A stretch of DNA of 64,000 nt. Origin: Sphingomonas hylomeconis (lineage in GTDB: Bacteria > Pseudomonadota > Alphaproteobacteria > Sphingomonadales > Sphingomonadaceae). The DNA is taken from assembly GCF_025370105.1 (NCBI RefSeq), contig NZ_JANQBK010000004.1:124001-188000 (forward strand). Direction: 5' to 3'. Of this stretch, positions 1-8,794 are shown in pieces (position 1 is the first letter of the stretch; each line of letters starts with the position of its first letter). The position numbers were made by a program, and so were the translations under genes. The notes beneath the pieces were generated by a model, which did not search any database, had not been told where the DNA came from, and was given only the letters and a program-made list of their open reading frames with translations.

Positions 1-329
1 CGCTGGACAAGATGCGGACCGATTACGCCGCGGCGGAGCCGGTACGGTTCGACTCGATCGACGAAGTCTATGCCGACGACCAGCCATGGTTCGCGAGCGA
101 CGATCCCGATGCGTTTCAGCAGCTCGCGGACAGCGATCTGCGGGACTGCCTGATCGCGGCGATCGGCGCGCTGCCGGAACGCGAGGCGCAGGTCGTACAG
201 CTTTATTATGTCGAGGAACTGAACCTCGAGGAGATCGGGCTGGTGCTCGGCGTAGGATCGGCGCGGGTGTGCCAGATCAAGGCCAGCGCGCATGCACGGC
301 TGAAGAAGGCGCTGGCGCGGGCGGTTTGA
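1..329 (+). CDS. fliA: Flagellar sigma factor (sigma-28, FliA), C-terminal part
   Basis: The gene is cut by the left edge; the reading frame is open from base 3 and ends at TGA 327-329. The visible ~109 residues form a sigma-70 region 4. The segment LPEREAQVVQLYYVEEL is the typical start of region 4, and LNLEEIGLVLGVGSARVCQI is the helix-turn-helix that reads the -35 element. FliA directs RNA polymerase to late flagellar promoters of the TAAA-N15-GCCGATAA type. Two sites of that type occur here, before flagellin and before fliD, which fits this being FliA rather than another ECF or housekeeping sigma. The N-terminal regions cannot be checked. Strong family call; the exact subtype rests on context. 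Confidence 0.85.
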   Translation, partial: LDKMRTDYAAAEPVRFDSIDEVYADDQPWFASDDPDAFQQLADSDLRDCLIAAIGALPEREAQVVQLYYVEELNLEEIGLVLGVGSARVCQIKASAHARLKKALARAV

Positions 330-357
330 TGCGCCTGCCCCGCCCCGCATACCGCCG

Positions 358-447
358 TCCTCCTGAACGCGTTTCAGGATCCATTCCGCCCCCCGGACGA
401 TCGGACGTGAGGCACGATGGATCCCGACTTTCGTCAGGATGACGGCA
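358..447. repeat. Palindromic intergenic repeat (unit R1)
   Basis: Inverted-repeat element between the convergent fliA and TonB-receptor genes. The left hairpin is TCCTGAACGCGTTTCAGGAT, and a related ATCCCGACTTTCGTCAGGAT copy lies on the right, flanked by GACGGC. It shares the CCTGAA...TTCAGGATCCAT core with the elements at 40.5 kb and 63.7 kb. It may act as a transcription barrier between the two converging genes. Confidence 0.7.
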
Positions 448-461
448 GTGGGGAAGGACGC

Positions 462-2966
462 CTAGAAAAACAGCTTCCGCACGCTCAGCCGCACCGTGCG
501 GCCCAGCGGATCGATATAGTCCGGCGCATAGGCGAACGGCGTGACGCCGCCCGCATCGGTCACGCGCTGGCGGCTGTTGGCGATATTGTCGATCGACAAC
601 GTCACACGCAGACCGCGCATCCACGGATGATCCTTCACCCAGTCGCGGCGCTGGCTGAGATCGGCGAACAGCCGCAAGTTGACCGTGGCAAGGCTGCCGA
701 AATTGAGCGTCTCGGGCGCCGCCAGCGTGCCGCCATTGACCTCGGTCGCGCTCATCCAGTTGCCCGACAGGCGCGCGCCGAGGCCGTTATTGCTATAGCC
801 TGCCTGCAGTTCCACCTCGTGGCGCGATTGGCCACCGCCACTGCCCAGCGTGTCGCCGCGGAGCAGATCGAGCGTCGGGCCGCCATCGGCGACCGTCACC
901 CGATCGGTCAGATGCCAGGTGTGATAGACTGCGAAGTTGAGCCGGCCGCCACCGCCCCCACCGCCGCGACCGCCACCGCCAAAGCCGCCGCGCCGGCCCT
1001 CGCCCCCCGGCCGATCGCCGCCGGCAGCGCGTGCGCCGCCTTCGCCCGGCGGACGATCGCCGGGCGTAGCGCCCGCGCCGCGACGCCCGCCCGGGCGTTC
1101 GACGCCCTCGAACGGATTCGGGCCGGTGCCGGCACGGAACGCTTCGAGCTGTTTCTGGACCCTGGACTTGAGCGGTTGCGAGAAATTGACGCCCCAGCGC
1201 AGTTGCGATCGATCACTCTCGGCGAAATTGATCGGGCGTGAATCGATCTGCAGCAACTGCCCGGCGGAATCGCGCAGGAAGCGTTGCGGGAACGCTTGCT
1301 CGATCGCCGCGGTCGCGCCGGGGAAGGACGCGATCGGATCGTCGATCCTGGTCTTGGTGTAATTGGCGGTGAAGGCGATGTCCTTCGCGCTCCACGGTTT
1401 CAGCGTGCCGCTGAAACTCATCACGTGGCGCGTATTCGCGTCGAGCAGCGGATTGCCGCCGGTGATCCGCGTGACGATCGCATTCTGCCCGGTGACGAAA
1501 TCGAACACGCGCACATTGGGCGTGGCGATGTAGGGATCGCCGAGCTGCTGCGCGGTCGGCGCCTGCTTCTCGTCGGTGAACGAGGCGAGCAGGCGCAGCG
1601 CCGGGATCGGCGACCAGTTCAGGCCATAACCAAGCGTCGTCAACGTGCCGAAGTCCGACAGCTGGTCCAGCCCCAGATTGAGGTTCGCGGACAGATTGCC
1701 GATCGCGCCGAGCACGTCGCGCGACCGGCTGGTGAGCGGCAGATCGACGTTCAGCTGGCCGTTGACGATATCCCGCGAGACCTGCCCGCGCTGCGTGTCG
1801 CCAAAGCGATCGGCGCGGCTGTCGAAGTCGCTGGTCGAGGCGCCGACGCGCACGCTGGTGGCGACCGCGCCGGCCGGCAGCGTAAACGCGGTGCCGGCGA
1901 ACAGCAGATCGACATTGCCGGTGCTGGAGGTGGAGCGGCCCCGATTGGCGAAGATCGTGGTGTCGGTGTCGCGCTGCGCCTCGTTCACGCTCTTCGAATC
2001 GACACGATCGTAATTGCCTGTCAGCGACCAGCGCCACGTGCCGACATCGCCGTTGAACGTGGTGCCGAGATGCGTGGTCCAGGCGGAATTGCGCTGTTCG
2101 AGCGCGGCGAGATCGATCACGCCCGGCGTGATGATCGGCAAGCCGTTGAGGCCCAACCCATTGGTGCGCTCGACGCTGCCATTGACCGTCGCGGCGACGT
2201 TGCCGAACACGTTGCGCGAATATACCGCATTGGCGGAAAAGCTTTCCGCTTGTCCGAGCAACGTACGGAATGCGCGCTGATCGGGCGTCCCGCTGCCGTT
2301 CAGCGGAATGGTGCGCTCGTCCTCGGTCAGCGCCGAACTGCGCTGATACTCGCCGTGCAGCGTCAGCCGCGTCGCGGCCTGGATGTTGAGCAGATCGAGC
2401 TTGCCAGCCGGCGTGTTGCGTCCGCCCTCGGTCGCCTGCGCGTCGGCGAGTTCGACCGCAACCGAACGGAAGCGGCGGCGCAGCACGAAATTGACCACTT
2501 TCTGGTCGGCGCGATAGCCGAATTTGAGCGCGACTTCCTCCGGCAACACTTCGACGCGCAGGATCGCCTCGGTCGGAATGTCCCGTATCTCGCGGAAGCC
2601 CGAGATGCGCCGGCCATTGAGCAACACGACCGGCGCGCCGCCGCGACCGCTGGTGGTCTGCGGCGCGAGTTCGGTCAGCAGGTCGCCGATCGAGCTGACG
2701 CCATAGGAGCGGATATCGGCGGGATTGAGCGTCTGTTCCGGCGGGATGTCACCGGGCACCGAGCCGCGCGGCCGCTGGCCGGTGACGACGATATCCTCGC
2801 CGACGTCCGCCGGCTCGGCTTCCTCCTCCTGCGCTGCGGCCGCGCCATCGGTGGCCGCGGGCACGCCGGGCGCTTCGGTGGCAGCGGGCGCTTCCTGTGC
2901 GGCGGCCATAATCGGCCAACCGGCAAACGCCGTAATCAGAGCAAGATGTGAAACGCGCAAAGCCAT
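462..2966 (-). CDS. TonB-dependent receptor with glycine-rich segment
   Basis: 834-residue outer-membrane receptor. A signal peptide (MALRVSHLALITAFAGWPIM, cut near AAAQ) is followed by a Pro/Ala/Glu-rich linker and a TonB-box-like EDIVVTG near residue 58. A plug domain follows (about 75-170, with GGAPVVLLNGRRISGF and LPEEVALKFGY), then a large beta-barrel ending in ...LSVRKLFF, a terminal aromatic as usual for barrel proteins. Near residues 590-650 lies a low-complexity Gly/Arg/Pro segment (GGRGGGGGGGR and similar), probably an extracellular loop. The substrate cannot be inferred; sphingomonads carry many such receptors for carbohydrates or siderophores. It sits in the flagellar island on the opposite strand with no evident role in motility. 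An operator-like palindrome lies about 30-50 bp upstream of the start. Confidence 0.9.
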   Translation of the reverse strand: MALRVSHLALITAFAGWPIMAAAQEAPAATEAPGVPAATDGAAAAQEEEAEPADVGEDIVVTGQRPRGSVPGDIPPEQTLNPADIRSYGVSSIGDLLTELAPQTTSGRGGAPVVLLNGRRISGFREIRDIPTEAILRVEVLPEEVALKFGYRADQKVVNFVLRRRFRSVAVELADAQATEGGRNTPAGKLDLLNIQAATRLTLHGEYQRSSALTEDERTIPLNGSGTPDQRAFRTLLGQAESFSANAVYSRNVFGNVAATVNGSVERTNGLGLNGLPIITPGVIDLAALEQRNSAWTTHLGTTFNGDVGTWRWSLTGNYDRVDSKSVNEAQRDTDTTIFANRGRSTSSTGNVDLLFAGTAFTLPAGAVATSVRVGASTSDFDSRADRFGDTQRGQVSRDIVNGQLNVDLPLTSRSRDVLGAIGNLSANLNLGLDQLSDFGTLTTLGYGLNWSPIPALRLLASFTDEKQAPTAQQLGDPYIATPNVRVFDFVTGQNAIVTRITGGNPLLDANTRHVMSFSGTLKPWSAKDIAFTANYTKTRIDDPIASFPGATAAIEQAFPQRFLRDSAGQLLQIDSRPINFAESDRSQLRWGVNFSQPLKSRVQKQLEAFRAGTGPNPFEGVERPGGRRGAGATPGDRPPGEGGARAAGGDRPGGEGRRGGFGGGGRGGGGGGGRLNFAVYHTWHLTDRVTVADGGPTLDLLRGDTLGSGGGQSRHEVELQAGYSNNGLGARLSGNWMSATEVNGGTLAAPETLNFGSLATVNLRLFADLSQRRDWVKDHPWMRGLRVTLSIDNIANSRQRVTDAGGVTPFAYAPDYIDPLGRTVRLSVRKLFF

Positions 2967-2997
2967 ATCCCCAGAAATTCACCCGGGCAGTACGGCC

Positions 2998-3017
2998 CAA
3001 TTGTCGCACAATTGTGC
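2998..3017 (-). promoter_or_regulatory. Operator-like overlapping palindromes upstream of the TonB receptor
   Basis: CAATTGT-CGC-ACAATTG (2998-3014) overlaps the perfect 12-bp palindrome GCACAATTGTGC (3006-3017). It lies 32-51 bp upstream of the receptor ATG. The arms are AT-rich in a GC-rich gap, as expected of a repressor or activator site. A further inverted repeat, CCAGGG...CCCTGG, sits at 3018-3038. The regulator is unknown. Confidence 0.45.
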
Positions 3018-3091
3018 CAGGGCGAACCTGACCCTGGCCTGTATCGCCATTTTCGATGGTGTCCTGAATCGCGGCCCCCGATCCCGACAGC

Positions 3092-3123
3092 GAAAACCCC
3101 GGCGGCCCTGCGGCCACCGGGGT
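3092..3123 (-). terminator. Rho-independent terminator of flagellin
   Basis: On the minus strand ACCCCGG...CCGGGGT forms a stem around a GC-rich loop, followed by TTTT. It lies about 87 bp downstream of the flagellin stop codon. Confidence 0.75.
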
Positions 3124-3209
3124 CTCGCTTGCGCCTCCCGAACGGCGGGAAGCGCCCGGTTCGGCCCCCGCACCCTCAGGGGGGCGGTGCCGGGGCCGGT
3201 CGGTCTGGC

Positions 3210-4274
3210 TTAGCGCAGCAGCGACAGCACGCTCTGCTGGCTCTGGTTGGCCTGGCTGAGCATCGCGGTGGATGCCTGGGCCAGGATCTGCGCCTTGGCG
3301 AGATTGGTCGTTTCGGCCGAGAAATCGGCGTCCTCGATGCGGCTGCGCGCGTCGGTCAGGTTGGTCACGTTCGAGGTCAGGTTGTTGACCACCGAAGCGA
3401 GACGGTTCTGGCTCGCACCGAGACCGGCGCGGACCGTGTTGACGTCCTTCAGGAAGTCGTCGACCACCGTCAGCGTGGCGGTTGCATTGGTGTCCGAGCT
3501 GACCGACAGGCCGGCGCTGGCAGGGGTGCCAGTCTTCGTAACCGCATTGGCGGCGACATAGACCTTATCGTCCTTGGCCAGGTCATACTTCGCGCCGGCG
3601 ACGAGCGCGGTGCTGCCGGCTGCCGCGATCACCGCATTGTTAGTGACATCGGCGGCCGTGACTTCGTACTGCTTCTTGCCGGCAAAATCGTCGCCCGCCT
3701 TCACCGTGTACAGGCCAGCAGTTGTCTGCTTGAGGTCGGCGACGGCCGTCTTCGGACCGAGATTGGACACGTCGAGATTGCCGATATTGATGTCGACCGT
3801 GTTGTCCGCATCCGAGCCGACCTGAATCTTGGTCGTCTTGCCCTGGCCACCGGTCGTCGTATCGAACAGCGAGACGCCGTTGAACTTCGCGCTATCAAGC
3901 GAGGTGGTGATCTGCGCCGACAATTCGGTGACTTCGGCCTGCAGGTTCGCACGGTCGTCGTTCGAATAGGTGCCCGATGCCGACTGGACCGAGAGCTCGC
4001 GGATGCGCTGCAGCATGTTGGTGACTTCGCTGAGCGAGCCTTCTGCGGTCTGCGCGAGGCTGATGCCGTCATTGGCGTTGCGGACGGCCTGGTTCATGCC
4101 CTTGATCTGCGAGGTCATCGACGAGGCGATGGCGAGGCCGGCGGCGTCGTCCTTCGACGAGTTGATGCGCTTGCCGGTCGACAGGCGCTCCATCGAGGTC
4201 TGCAGCGCCTGGTTGGCCGAGGTGGAAGCGTTCGCCGCGCGCAGCGAACCGATGTTGGTGCCGATAACAGTCAT
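3210..4274 (-). CDS. fliC: Flagellin (filament protein)
   Basis: 354 residues. The conserved N-terminal D0/D1 region starts [17 protein letters not shown] and contains [20 protein letters not shown]. The conserved C-terminal region contains [20 protein letters not shown] and ends QQSVLSLLR. The variable central part (about residues 165-270) is short, typical of alphaproteobacterial flagellins. It is exported through the flagellar type III apparatus encoded next door, capped by FliD and chaperoned by FliS. It is transcribed away from the fli operon, with a sigma-28-type promoter upstream and a terminator downstream, so it is a single-gene late unit. Confidence 0.97.
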   Translation of the reverse strand: MTVIGTNIGSLRAANASTSANQALQTSMERLSTGKRINSSKDDAAGLAIASSMTSQIKGMNQAVRNANDGISLAQTAEGSLSEVTNMLQRIRELSVQSASGTYSNDDRANLQAEVTELSAQITTSLDSAKFNGVSLFDTTTGGQGKTTKIQVGSDADNTVDINIGNLDVSNLGPKTAVADLKQTTAGLYTVKAGDDFAGKKQYEVTAADVTNNAVIAAAGSTALVAGAKYDLAKDDKVYVAANAVTKTGTPASAGLSVSSDTNATATLTVVDDFLKDVNTVRAGLGASQNRLASVVNNLTSNVTNLTDARSRIEDADFSAETTNLAKAQILAQASTAMLSQANQSQQSVLSLLR

Positions 4275-4341
4275 GTCAAATCTCCGTGTCTTGACTTGAC
4301 GATCCCCGCCGCCCCCTAGCGGAAGGCTGAGCCGTCAGCAG

Positions 4342-4370
4342 GGATAACGACCGGCGCGCGCCAAGCTTTA
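4342..4370 (-). promoter_or_regulatory. Sigma-28 (FliA) promoter of flagellin
   Basis: On the minus strand TAAA (4370-4367), then 15 bases, then GTCGTTAT (4351-4344). Against the FliA consensus TAAA-N15-GCCGATAA the -35 is exact and the -10 matches at 5 of 8 positions. The predicted RNA start is about 60 nt upstream of the flagellin ATG. Confidence 0.65.
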
Positions 4371-4451
4371 GGGGTTTCCTGCCGCCGCCTGAGGAAAAAG
4401 TTCCATGCGCCTGCAACATCCGGAAATTATTTGCCGGCAACGGCAACATGT

Positions 4452-4470
4452 TTAACGCGCTGTTTACCAT
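4452..4470 (+). promoter_or_regulatory. Candidate CtrA binding site upstream of the sigma-54 activator
   Basis: TTAA-CGCGCTG-TTTACCAT: two half-sites with 7-base spacing. It differs from the alphaproteobacterial CtrA consensus TTAA-N7-TTAAC by one base in the second half. It ends 39 bp before the ATG at 4509, where a promoter would be expected. No sigma-54 or sigma-28 element was found in this gap on the plus strand, so CtrA/sigma-70 control of the early flagellar operon is plausible. Confidence 0.5.
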
Positions 4471-4508
4471 CGCGGCCGCATGCACGCCCTGAGACCAGGG
4501 GACATTCT

Positions 4509-5792
4509 ATGCGATCGATCGTACCGTCGGCGACCATCCTACGCCAAAAATACGCTTTGGTGTCATCGCTGCGCGCGCAGGGGTTCGCGATCCGATCGGC
4601 AGACGAACGCGGCCGCCAGCCCGGCGAACTCTACCTCGTCGCCGAGGGCGAGACCGCCCCGGCCCCGGCCCGCACGGTGATCGTCGGTGCGGACGGCACC
4701 TATGTCGCCCCGTCGCGCGACGGCAGCCCGGCACGGATCGCCTTTGGCCCGTCCGACGCCGCGATCGGCAACGGCTTCGTCCGCGCGCTGGTCGCCGGCG
4801 CCGATGCGCCGACCGCCGCCGATCCGGAAAGCCTGGCGCTCTACACGCTGGCCGAGCGCGTTGCCGCGGCCGATATTACCGTGCTGATCAACGGCCCGAC
4901 CGGCACCGGCAAGGAAGTGCTCGCCCGGCATATCCACGCCTCGTCGACGCGCCGCGACGGCCCGTTCATCGCGATCAACTGCGCCGCTTTGCCCGAAACG
5001 ATGCTCGAGGCGCTGCTGTTCGGCCACCAGAAGGGCGCCTTCACCGGCGCGGCATCGGGCGGCGAGGGTTTCTTCCGCGCGGCCAATGGTGGCACCTTGC
5101 TGCTCGACGAGATCGCCGAACTGCCGCTGCAATTGCAGGCCAAGTTGCTGCGCGCGTTGCAGGAACGCGAAGTGGTGCCGATCGGCGCCTCGACGCCGGA
5201 GAAGATCGACGTGCGCGTGATCGCCTGCGCCAACCGCGATCTGCAGGGCGAAGTCGCCGCCGGTCGCTTCCGCGCCGATCTCTATTACCGGCTGTCGGTC
5301 TTCCCGCTGTCGACCAAGCCGCTGGGCGACCGCCGCCAGGATATCCCCGCGCTGGTCGCGACGATGATCCTGCGCCATTCGGGCACCCGTGCGATCGTGC
5401 CGTGGCCGAATGCGGCGGCAGTGGCGGCGCTGGTCGATCACGACTGGCCGGGCAATGTCCGCGAGCTCGAAAACGTCATCCAGCGCGCGTTGCTGTTCTG
5501 CGGCGGCGACACGATCACCGCCGAGCATATCCTGTTCGACCGGCCGGCGGCATCCGCGCATCAGATCGCCGCGAACGACGAGCCCGAGGCGACCAAGACG
5601 CTCGGCAATATCGTGCAGATGCACGAATTCCAGGCGATCCGCGAAACGCTCGCCGCGTGCGGCGGCAGCCGCATCGAGACCGCCCGGCGGCTGGGCATTT
5701 CCGAGCGCACCTTGCGCTACCGGCTCGCCAAGGCACGCGAGCAGGGCGATGAGATCGTCCGCGCCGGCCAGTATCAGGCGATCGGGGCATGA
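4509..5792 (+). CDS. Sigma-54-dependent flagellar transcription activator (FlbD/FleQ-like)
   Basis: 427 residues. The AAA+ domain has Walker A GPTGTGKE (about 129-136), the sigma-54 contact motif GAFTGA (about 176-181) and Walker B LLLDEI. A Fis-type helix-turn-helix, RIETARRLGISERTLRYRL, lies at about 388-408. The first ~110 residues do not look like a receiver domain: there is no phospho-acceptor Asp/Lys pattern, so control is probably by another protein or by level. The start at 4509 follows CCAGGGGA; an in-frame TTG at 4431 would run through the CtrA-like site. The gene overlaps fliE by 4 bp (ATGA), so it heads the fli operon and likely activates flagellar sigma-54 promoters elsewhere. 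Confidence 0.9.
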   Translation: MRSIVPSATILRQKYALVSSLRAQGFAIRSADERGRQPGELYLVAEGETAPAPARTVIVGADGTYVAPSRDGSPARIAFGPSDAAIGNGFVRALVAGADAPTAADPESLALYTLAERVAAADITVLINGPTGTGKEVLARHIHASSTRRDGPFIAINCAALPETMLEALLFGHQKGAFTGAASGGEGFFRAANGGTLLLDEIAELPLQLQAKLLRALQEREVVPIGASTPEKIDVRVIACANRDLQGEVAAGRFRADLYYRLSVFPLSTKPLGDRRQDIPALVATMILRHSGTRAIVPWPNAAAVAALVDHDWPGNVRELENVIQRALLFCGGDTITAEHILFDRPAASAHQIAANDEPEATKTLGNIVQMHEFQAIRETLAACGGSRIETARRLGISERTLRYRLAKAREQGDEIVRAGQYQAIGA

Positions 5793-6145
5793 GCATCGGC
5801 GGGGTCGGGGCGCCGATGGGCGTCGATCGGGTGATGGCGCTGCGCGCGCAGATCCTCGAACGCAACGAGGCGCTGCAGCGCGCCAACGCCTCCGCCGGTG
5901 CCGCGCCGGCGACGGAGGCCAAGCCCCCAAGCTTCGCCGCGACGATGGACGATGCGCTGAAAAGCGTGAACCAGGGCCAGCAGCAGGCCGGCGAGCTGTC
6001 CGCCGCGTACGAGCGCGGCGAGACGATCGACATCGCCAAGGTGATGCTCGCCCGCCAGCAGGCCTCGGTCGGCTTCGAGGCGACGCTGCAGGTCCGCAAC
6101 AAACTCCTGTCCGCCTACAAGGACATCATGAGCATGCCGGTATAA
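5789..6145 (+). CDS. fliE: Flagellar hook-basal body protein FliE
   Basis: 118 residues. FliE joins the MS ring (FliF) to the proximal rod and is itself exported by the flagellar type III system. The C-terminal half is diagnostic: SFAATMDDALKSVNQGQQ, then DIAKVMLARQQASVGFEATL and VRNKLLSAYKDIMSMPV. The start overlaps the stop of the activator gene (ATGA), and the stop is one base from the fliF start, so translation is probably coupled. Length is usual for the family. Confidence 0.95.
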   Translation: MSIGGVGAPMGVDRVMALRAQILERNEALQRANASAGAAPATEAKPPSFAATMDDALKSVNQGQQQAGELSAAYERGETIDIAKVMLARQQASVGFEATLQVRNKLLSAYKDIMSMPV

Positions 6146-6146
6146 T

Positions 6147-7790
6147 ATGAGCAACGCCCTCATCCCTTCGGGCATGCCCGAACGCTTCGCCAATCCGCTG
6201 CAGCAGGTCAGCGGCCTGCTCGCCCAGCCCGCGGTGCGCCGCAGCCTGCCGATGATCCTGATGGTCGGCCTGCTGGCGGCCGCCGCTCTGGCCTGGATGT
6301 CGTTCAGCACGGCACCGCAGAAGGTGCTGTTCGCCAGCCTCGCCGATGCCGACAAGGCCTCGGTCACGCAGGCGCTCGAACAGGGCAATATCGCCTCGAA
6401 GATCGACGATGCCGGCGCGCTGACCGTCGACGAGGACGATTATGCGCGGGCCAAGATGCTGCTTGCCGGCCAGGGCCTGCCCAAGGCGACGCCCGGCGGC
6501 TATGCCATTCTCGATCAGCTGCCGATGGGCGTGTCGCGCGCGGTGGAAGGCGAACGGCTGCGCCAGGCGCGCGAGACCGAGATCGCGCGGTCGATCCAGG
6601 AGATCGACGCGGTGGCCGAAGCGCGCGTGCATCTCGCCACGCCCGAAGCCTCGGTGTTCATCCGCGACAATGCCGCGCCCTCGGCGTCGGTGATCCTCAA
6701 GCTTCAGCCCGGTCGCGCGTTGAGCGACGCGCAGGTCGGCTCGATCATCAACCTCGTCGCCTCCTCGGTGCCGGGGCTGAAGTCCGATGCGGTGACGATC
6801 GTCGACCAGATGGGCGGCCTGCTGACCAAGGCAGCGGGCGAATCCAGCCTCGGCGCGGCGGGCGACGAGCGCATCGCGTACCAGCGCCGCATCGAAGAGA
6901 AATATCGCGCGCAGGTCGTACAGCTGCTGACGCCGCTGGTCGGCGCGGGCAATTTCAGCACCGAGGTGCAGGCCGACGTCGATCTCGACGAGACGCAGGC
7001 GACGCGCGAATCCTATGACAAGCAGGGCGCGCTGCGCGCCGAACAGGGCAATTGGACCGGCAATCAGGCCGATGCCGCGCAGCCCGGCGGCATTCCCGGC
7101 GCGCTGAGCAACACCCCGCCGCCCGCCTCCACCGTCACCGCCCCCAACCAGGCGGCGCCCGCCGCGCCCGGCGCCACGCCGCCCGCCCCGGGCACCGCAG
7201 CAGCACCGGCGGTCAAGCAGAGCGACCAGTTCGCCCGCGCCTATGATCTCGGCAAGGAAGTCTCGGTCACGCGCGCGGCGCCCGGCGGGGTCAAGAAACT
7301 CTCGGTCGCCGTGCTGCTGCGCGACATCGAGACCGCCAAGCCGCGCAGCACGGTGGAGATCCAGCAGATCACGCAACTGGTGCAGACCGCGGTCGGCTAT
7401 ACGCAGGCGCGCGGCGATCAGGTGACGGTGATCAGCCGCAAGTTCGCCGGCGCCGCCGCGCTGGACCAGGGGCAGGCCTGGTATGACAATGCCTGGCTGC
7501 CGATCATCGCGCGCAACGTCACCGCGATCGTCATCGCGCTGCTCGTGCTGCTGCTCGGCGTACGCCCCTTGGCCAAGGCGCTGATGAAGAAGCGCGACGA
7601 TGCCGGCCCGCGCCTGGCGCTCGGCCGCGACATGGGCGGCACCGCCGCCGCCGCCGGCCAGCCGCCGGTGGGCATCGACCAGATCGCCGGCGCGCAGAAT
7701 TACGACGAGCGGATCGGCATGGTGCGTGGCTTCACGCGCGACAATCCGGCGCGCGCCGCGCTCGCCGTGCGCGACATGATCAAGTCATGA
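6147..7790 (+). CDS. fliF: Flagellar MS-ring protein FliF
   Basis: 547 residues. FliF is the inner-membrane ring on which the motor is built. Two transmembrane segments flank a large periplasmic region: one at about residues 32-52 (MILMVGLLAAAALAWMSF) and one at about 458-478 (AIVIALLVLLLGVRPLAKAL). Ring-building motifs include YARAKMLLAGQGLPKATPGG and EIARSIQEIDAVAEARVHLA. A Pro/Ala-rich insert lies at about residues 310-355. The cytoplasmic C-terminus, which binds FliG, ends AALAVRDMIKS. It overlaps fliG by 4 bp. Confidence 0.97.
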   Translation: MSNALIPSGMPERFANPLQQVSGLLAQPAVRRSLPMILMVGLLAAAALAWMSFSTAPQKVLFASLADADKASVTQALEQGNIASKIDDAGALTVDEDDYARAKMLLAGQGLPKATPGGYAILDQLPMGVSRAVEGERLRQARETEIARSIQEIDAVAEARVHLATPEASVFIRDNAAPSASVILKLQPGRALSDAQVGSIINLVASSVPGLKSDAVTIVDQMGGLLTKAAGESSLGAAGDERIAYQRRIEEKYRAQVVQLLTPLVGAGNFSTEVQADVDLDETQATRESYDKQGALRAEQGNWTGNQADAAQPGGIPGALSNTPPPASTVTAPNQAAPAAPGATPPAPGTAAAPAVKQSDQFARAYDLGKEVSVTRAAPGGVKKLSVAVLLRDIETAKPRSTVEIQQITQLVQTAVGYTQARGDQVTVISRKFAGAAALDQGQAWYDNAWLPIIARNVTAIVIALLVLLLGVRPLAKALMKKRDDAGPRLALGRDMGGTAAAAGQPPVGIDQIAGAQNYDERIGMVRGFTRDNPARAALAVRDMIKS

Positions 7791-8794
7791 ATGCTCCGGT
7801 CCGCAGCTATACCGGGGTCGAGCGCGCCGCCGTGCTAATGATGCTGGTCGGCGAGGAGGAAGCCGCGGCGATCCTGCAGAAGCTGGATCCCGAGGAAGTC
7901 CGCCAGCTCGGCAAGGCGATGTTCGCCGTTGCCGACGTCAGCGAGCATGAGGTCGAACATGTGCTAGACGATTTTGTCGGTCGGGCGCGCGAGCGCACCG
8001 GCATCACGTTCGATCCGCGCCCGCAGATCGAGGCGGTGATGCACCGCGCGCTCGGGCAGGAGAAGGCGCAGAGCGTGCTCTCGCGCATCGTGCCGAGCGA
8101 GGATGCGTGCCAGATCGATCTGCTCGATTGGCTCGATGCGCCCGAAATCGCGGCGATGATCGAGAAGGAACATCCGCAGATCGCTGCGGTGCTGATCGCC
8201 AATCTCGATCCCGTCATTGCCGCGCAGGTGCTCGAACTGCTGCCGGACGGCGTGCAGCCCGATATCCTGCACCGCATCGCGAAGCTGGGCCCGATCACGC
8301 CCGAGGCGATCGAAACGCTGACCGCGATGCTCGCCAACCGCAGCGCCGCGCCGCAGGCCTCGGCCGGCATGACGCTCGGCGGCACGCGCGACGCCGCCAA
8401 GATTCTGTCGAGCGGGCGCAAGACCACCGAGCAGCGCGTGATGCCCAAATTGTTCAAGATCGACCGCGACGTCGCCAAGGCGATCGAGGAAGCGATGTTC
8501 GTGTTCGACAATCTGCTCGACCTCGACGACAAGAATCTCGGCACGCTGATCCGCAACATCGACAGCGACATCCTCACGCGCGCGCTGAAGGGCGTGGACG
8601 AGAGCGTCCGGGCGCGCTTCCTCGGCTGCATGTCGAGCCGCGCCGCCGACGGCATCCGCGACGAGATGGAAGCACGCGGCCCGATGAAGCTGAGCGAAGT
8701 GCTCGAAGCGCAGAAGGTGATCATCCAGACCGCGCGCAGCCTGGCCAAGGACGGCACGATCCAGATGGGCGCAAGCGAGGACGATTATGTCTAA
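7787..8794 (+). CDS. fliG: Flagellar motor switch protein FliG
   Basis: 335 residues. FliG is the rotor protein that contacts the stator and couples ion flow to rotation. It shows all three parts: an N-terminal FliF-binding segment (RAAVLMMLVGEEEAAAILQ), a middle domain with EHPQIAAVLIANLDP, and the C-terminal torque domain with FVFDNLLDLDDKNLGTLIR and RAADGIRDEMEARGPMKLSE. Length matches the family. It overlaps fliF by 4 bp and fliH by 8 bp. Confidence 0.97.
   Translation: MNAPVRSYTGVERAAVLMMLVGEEEAAAILQKLDPEEVRQLGKAMFAVADVSEHEVEHVLDDFVGRARERTGITFDPRPQIEAVMHRALGQEKAQSVLSRIVPSEDACQIDLLDWLDAPEIAAMIEKEHPQIAAVLIANLDPVIAAQVLELLPDGVQPDILHRIAKLGPITPEAIETLTAMLANRSAAPQASAGMTLGGTRDAAKILSSGRKTTEQRVMPKLFKIDRDVAKAIEEAMFVFDNLLDLDDKNLGTLIRNIDSDILTRALKGVDESVRARFLGCMSSRAADGIRDEMEARGPMKLSEVLEAQKVIIQTARSLAKDGTIQMGASEDDYV

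Noticed and set aside
1015..1215. Gly-rich segment as a separate small peptide or RiPP precursor
   Set aside because: It is in frame within the TonB receptor and no maturation enzymes are nearby.
4275..4508. Sigma-54 promoter for flagellin or the activator
   Set aside because: No GG-N10-GC element with a credible TGGCAC/TTGC on either strand; the sigma-28 and CtrA-like sites explain the gap better.
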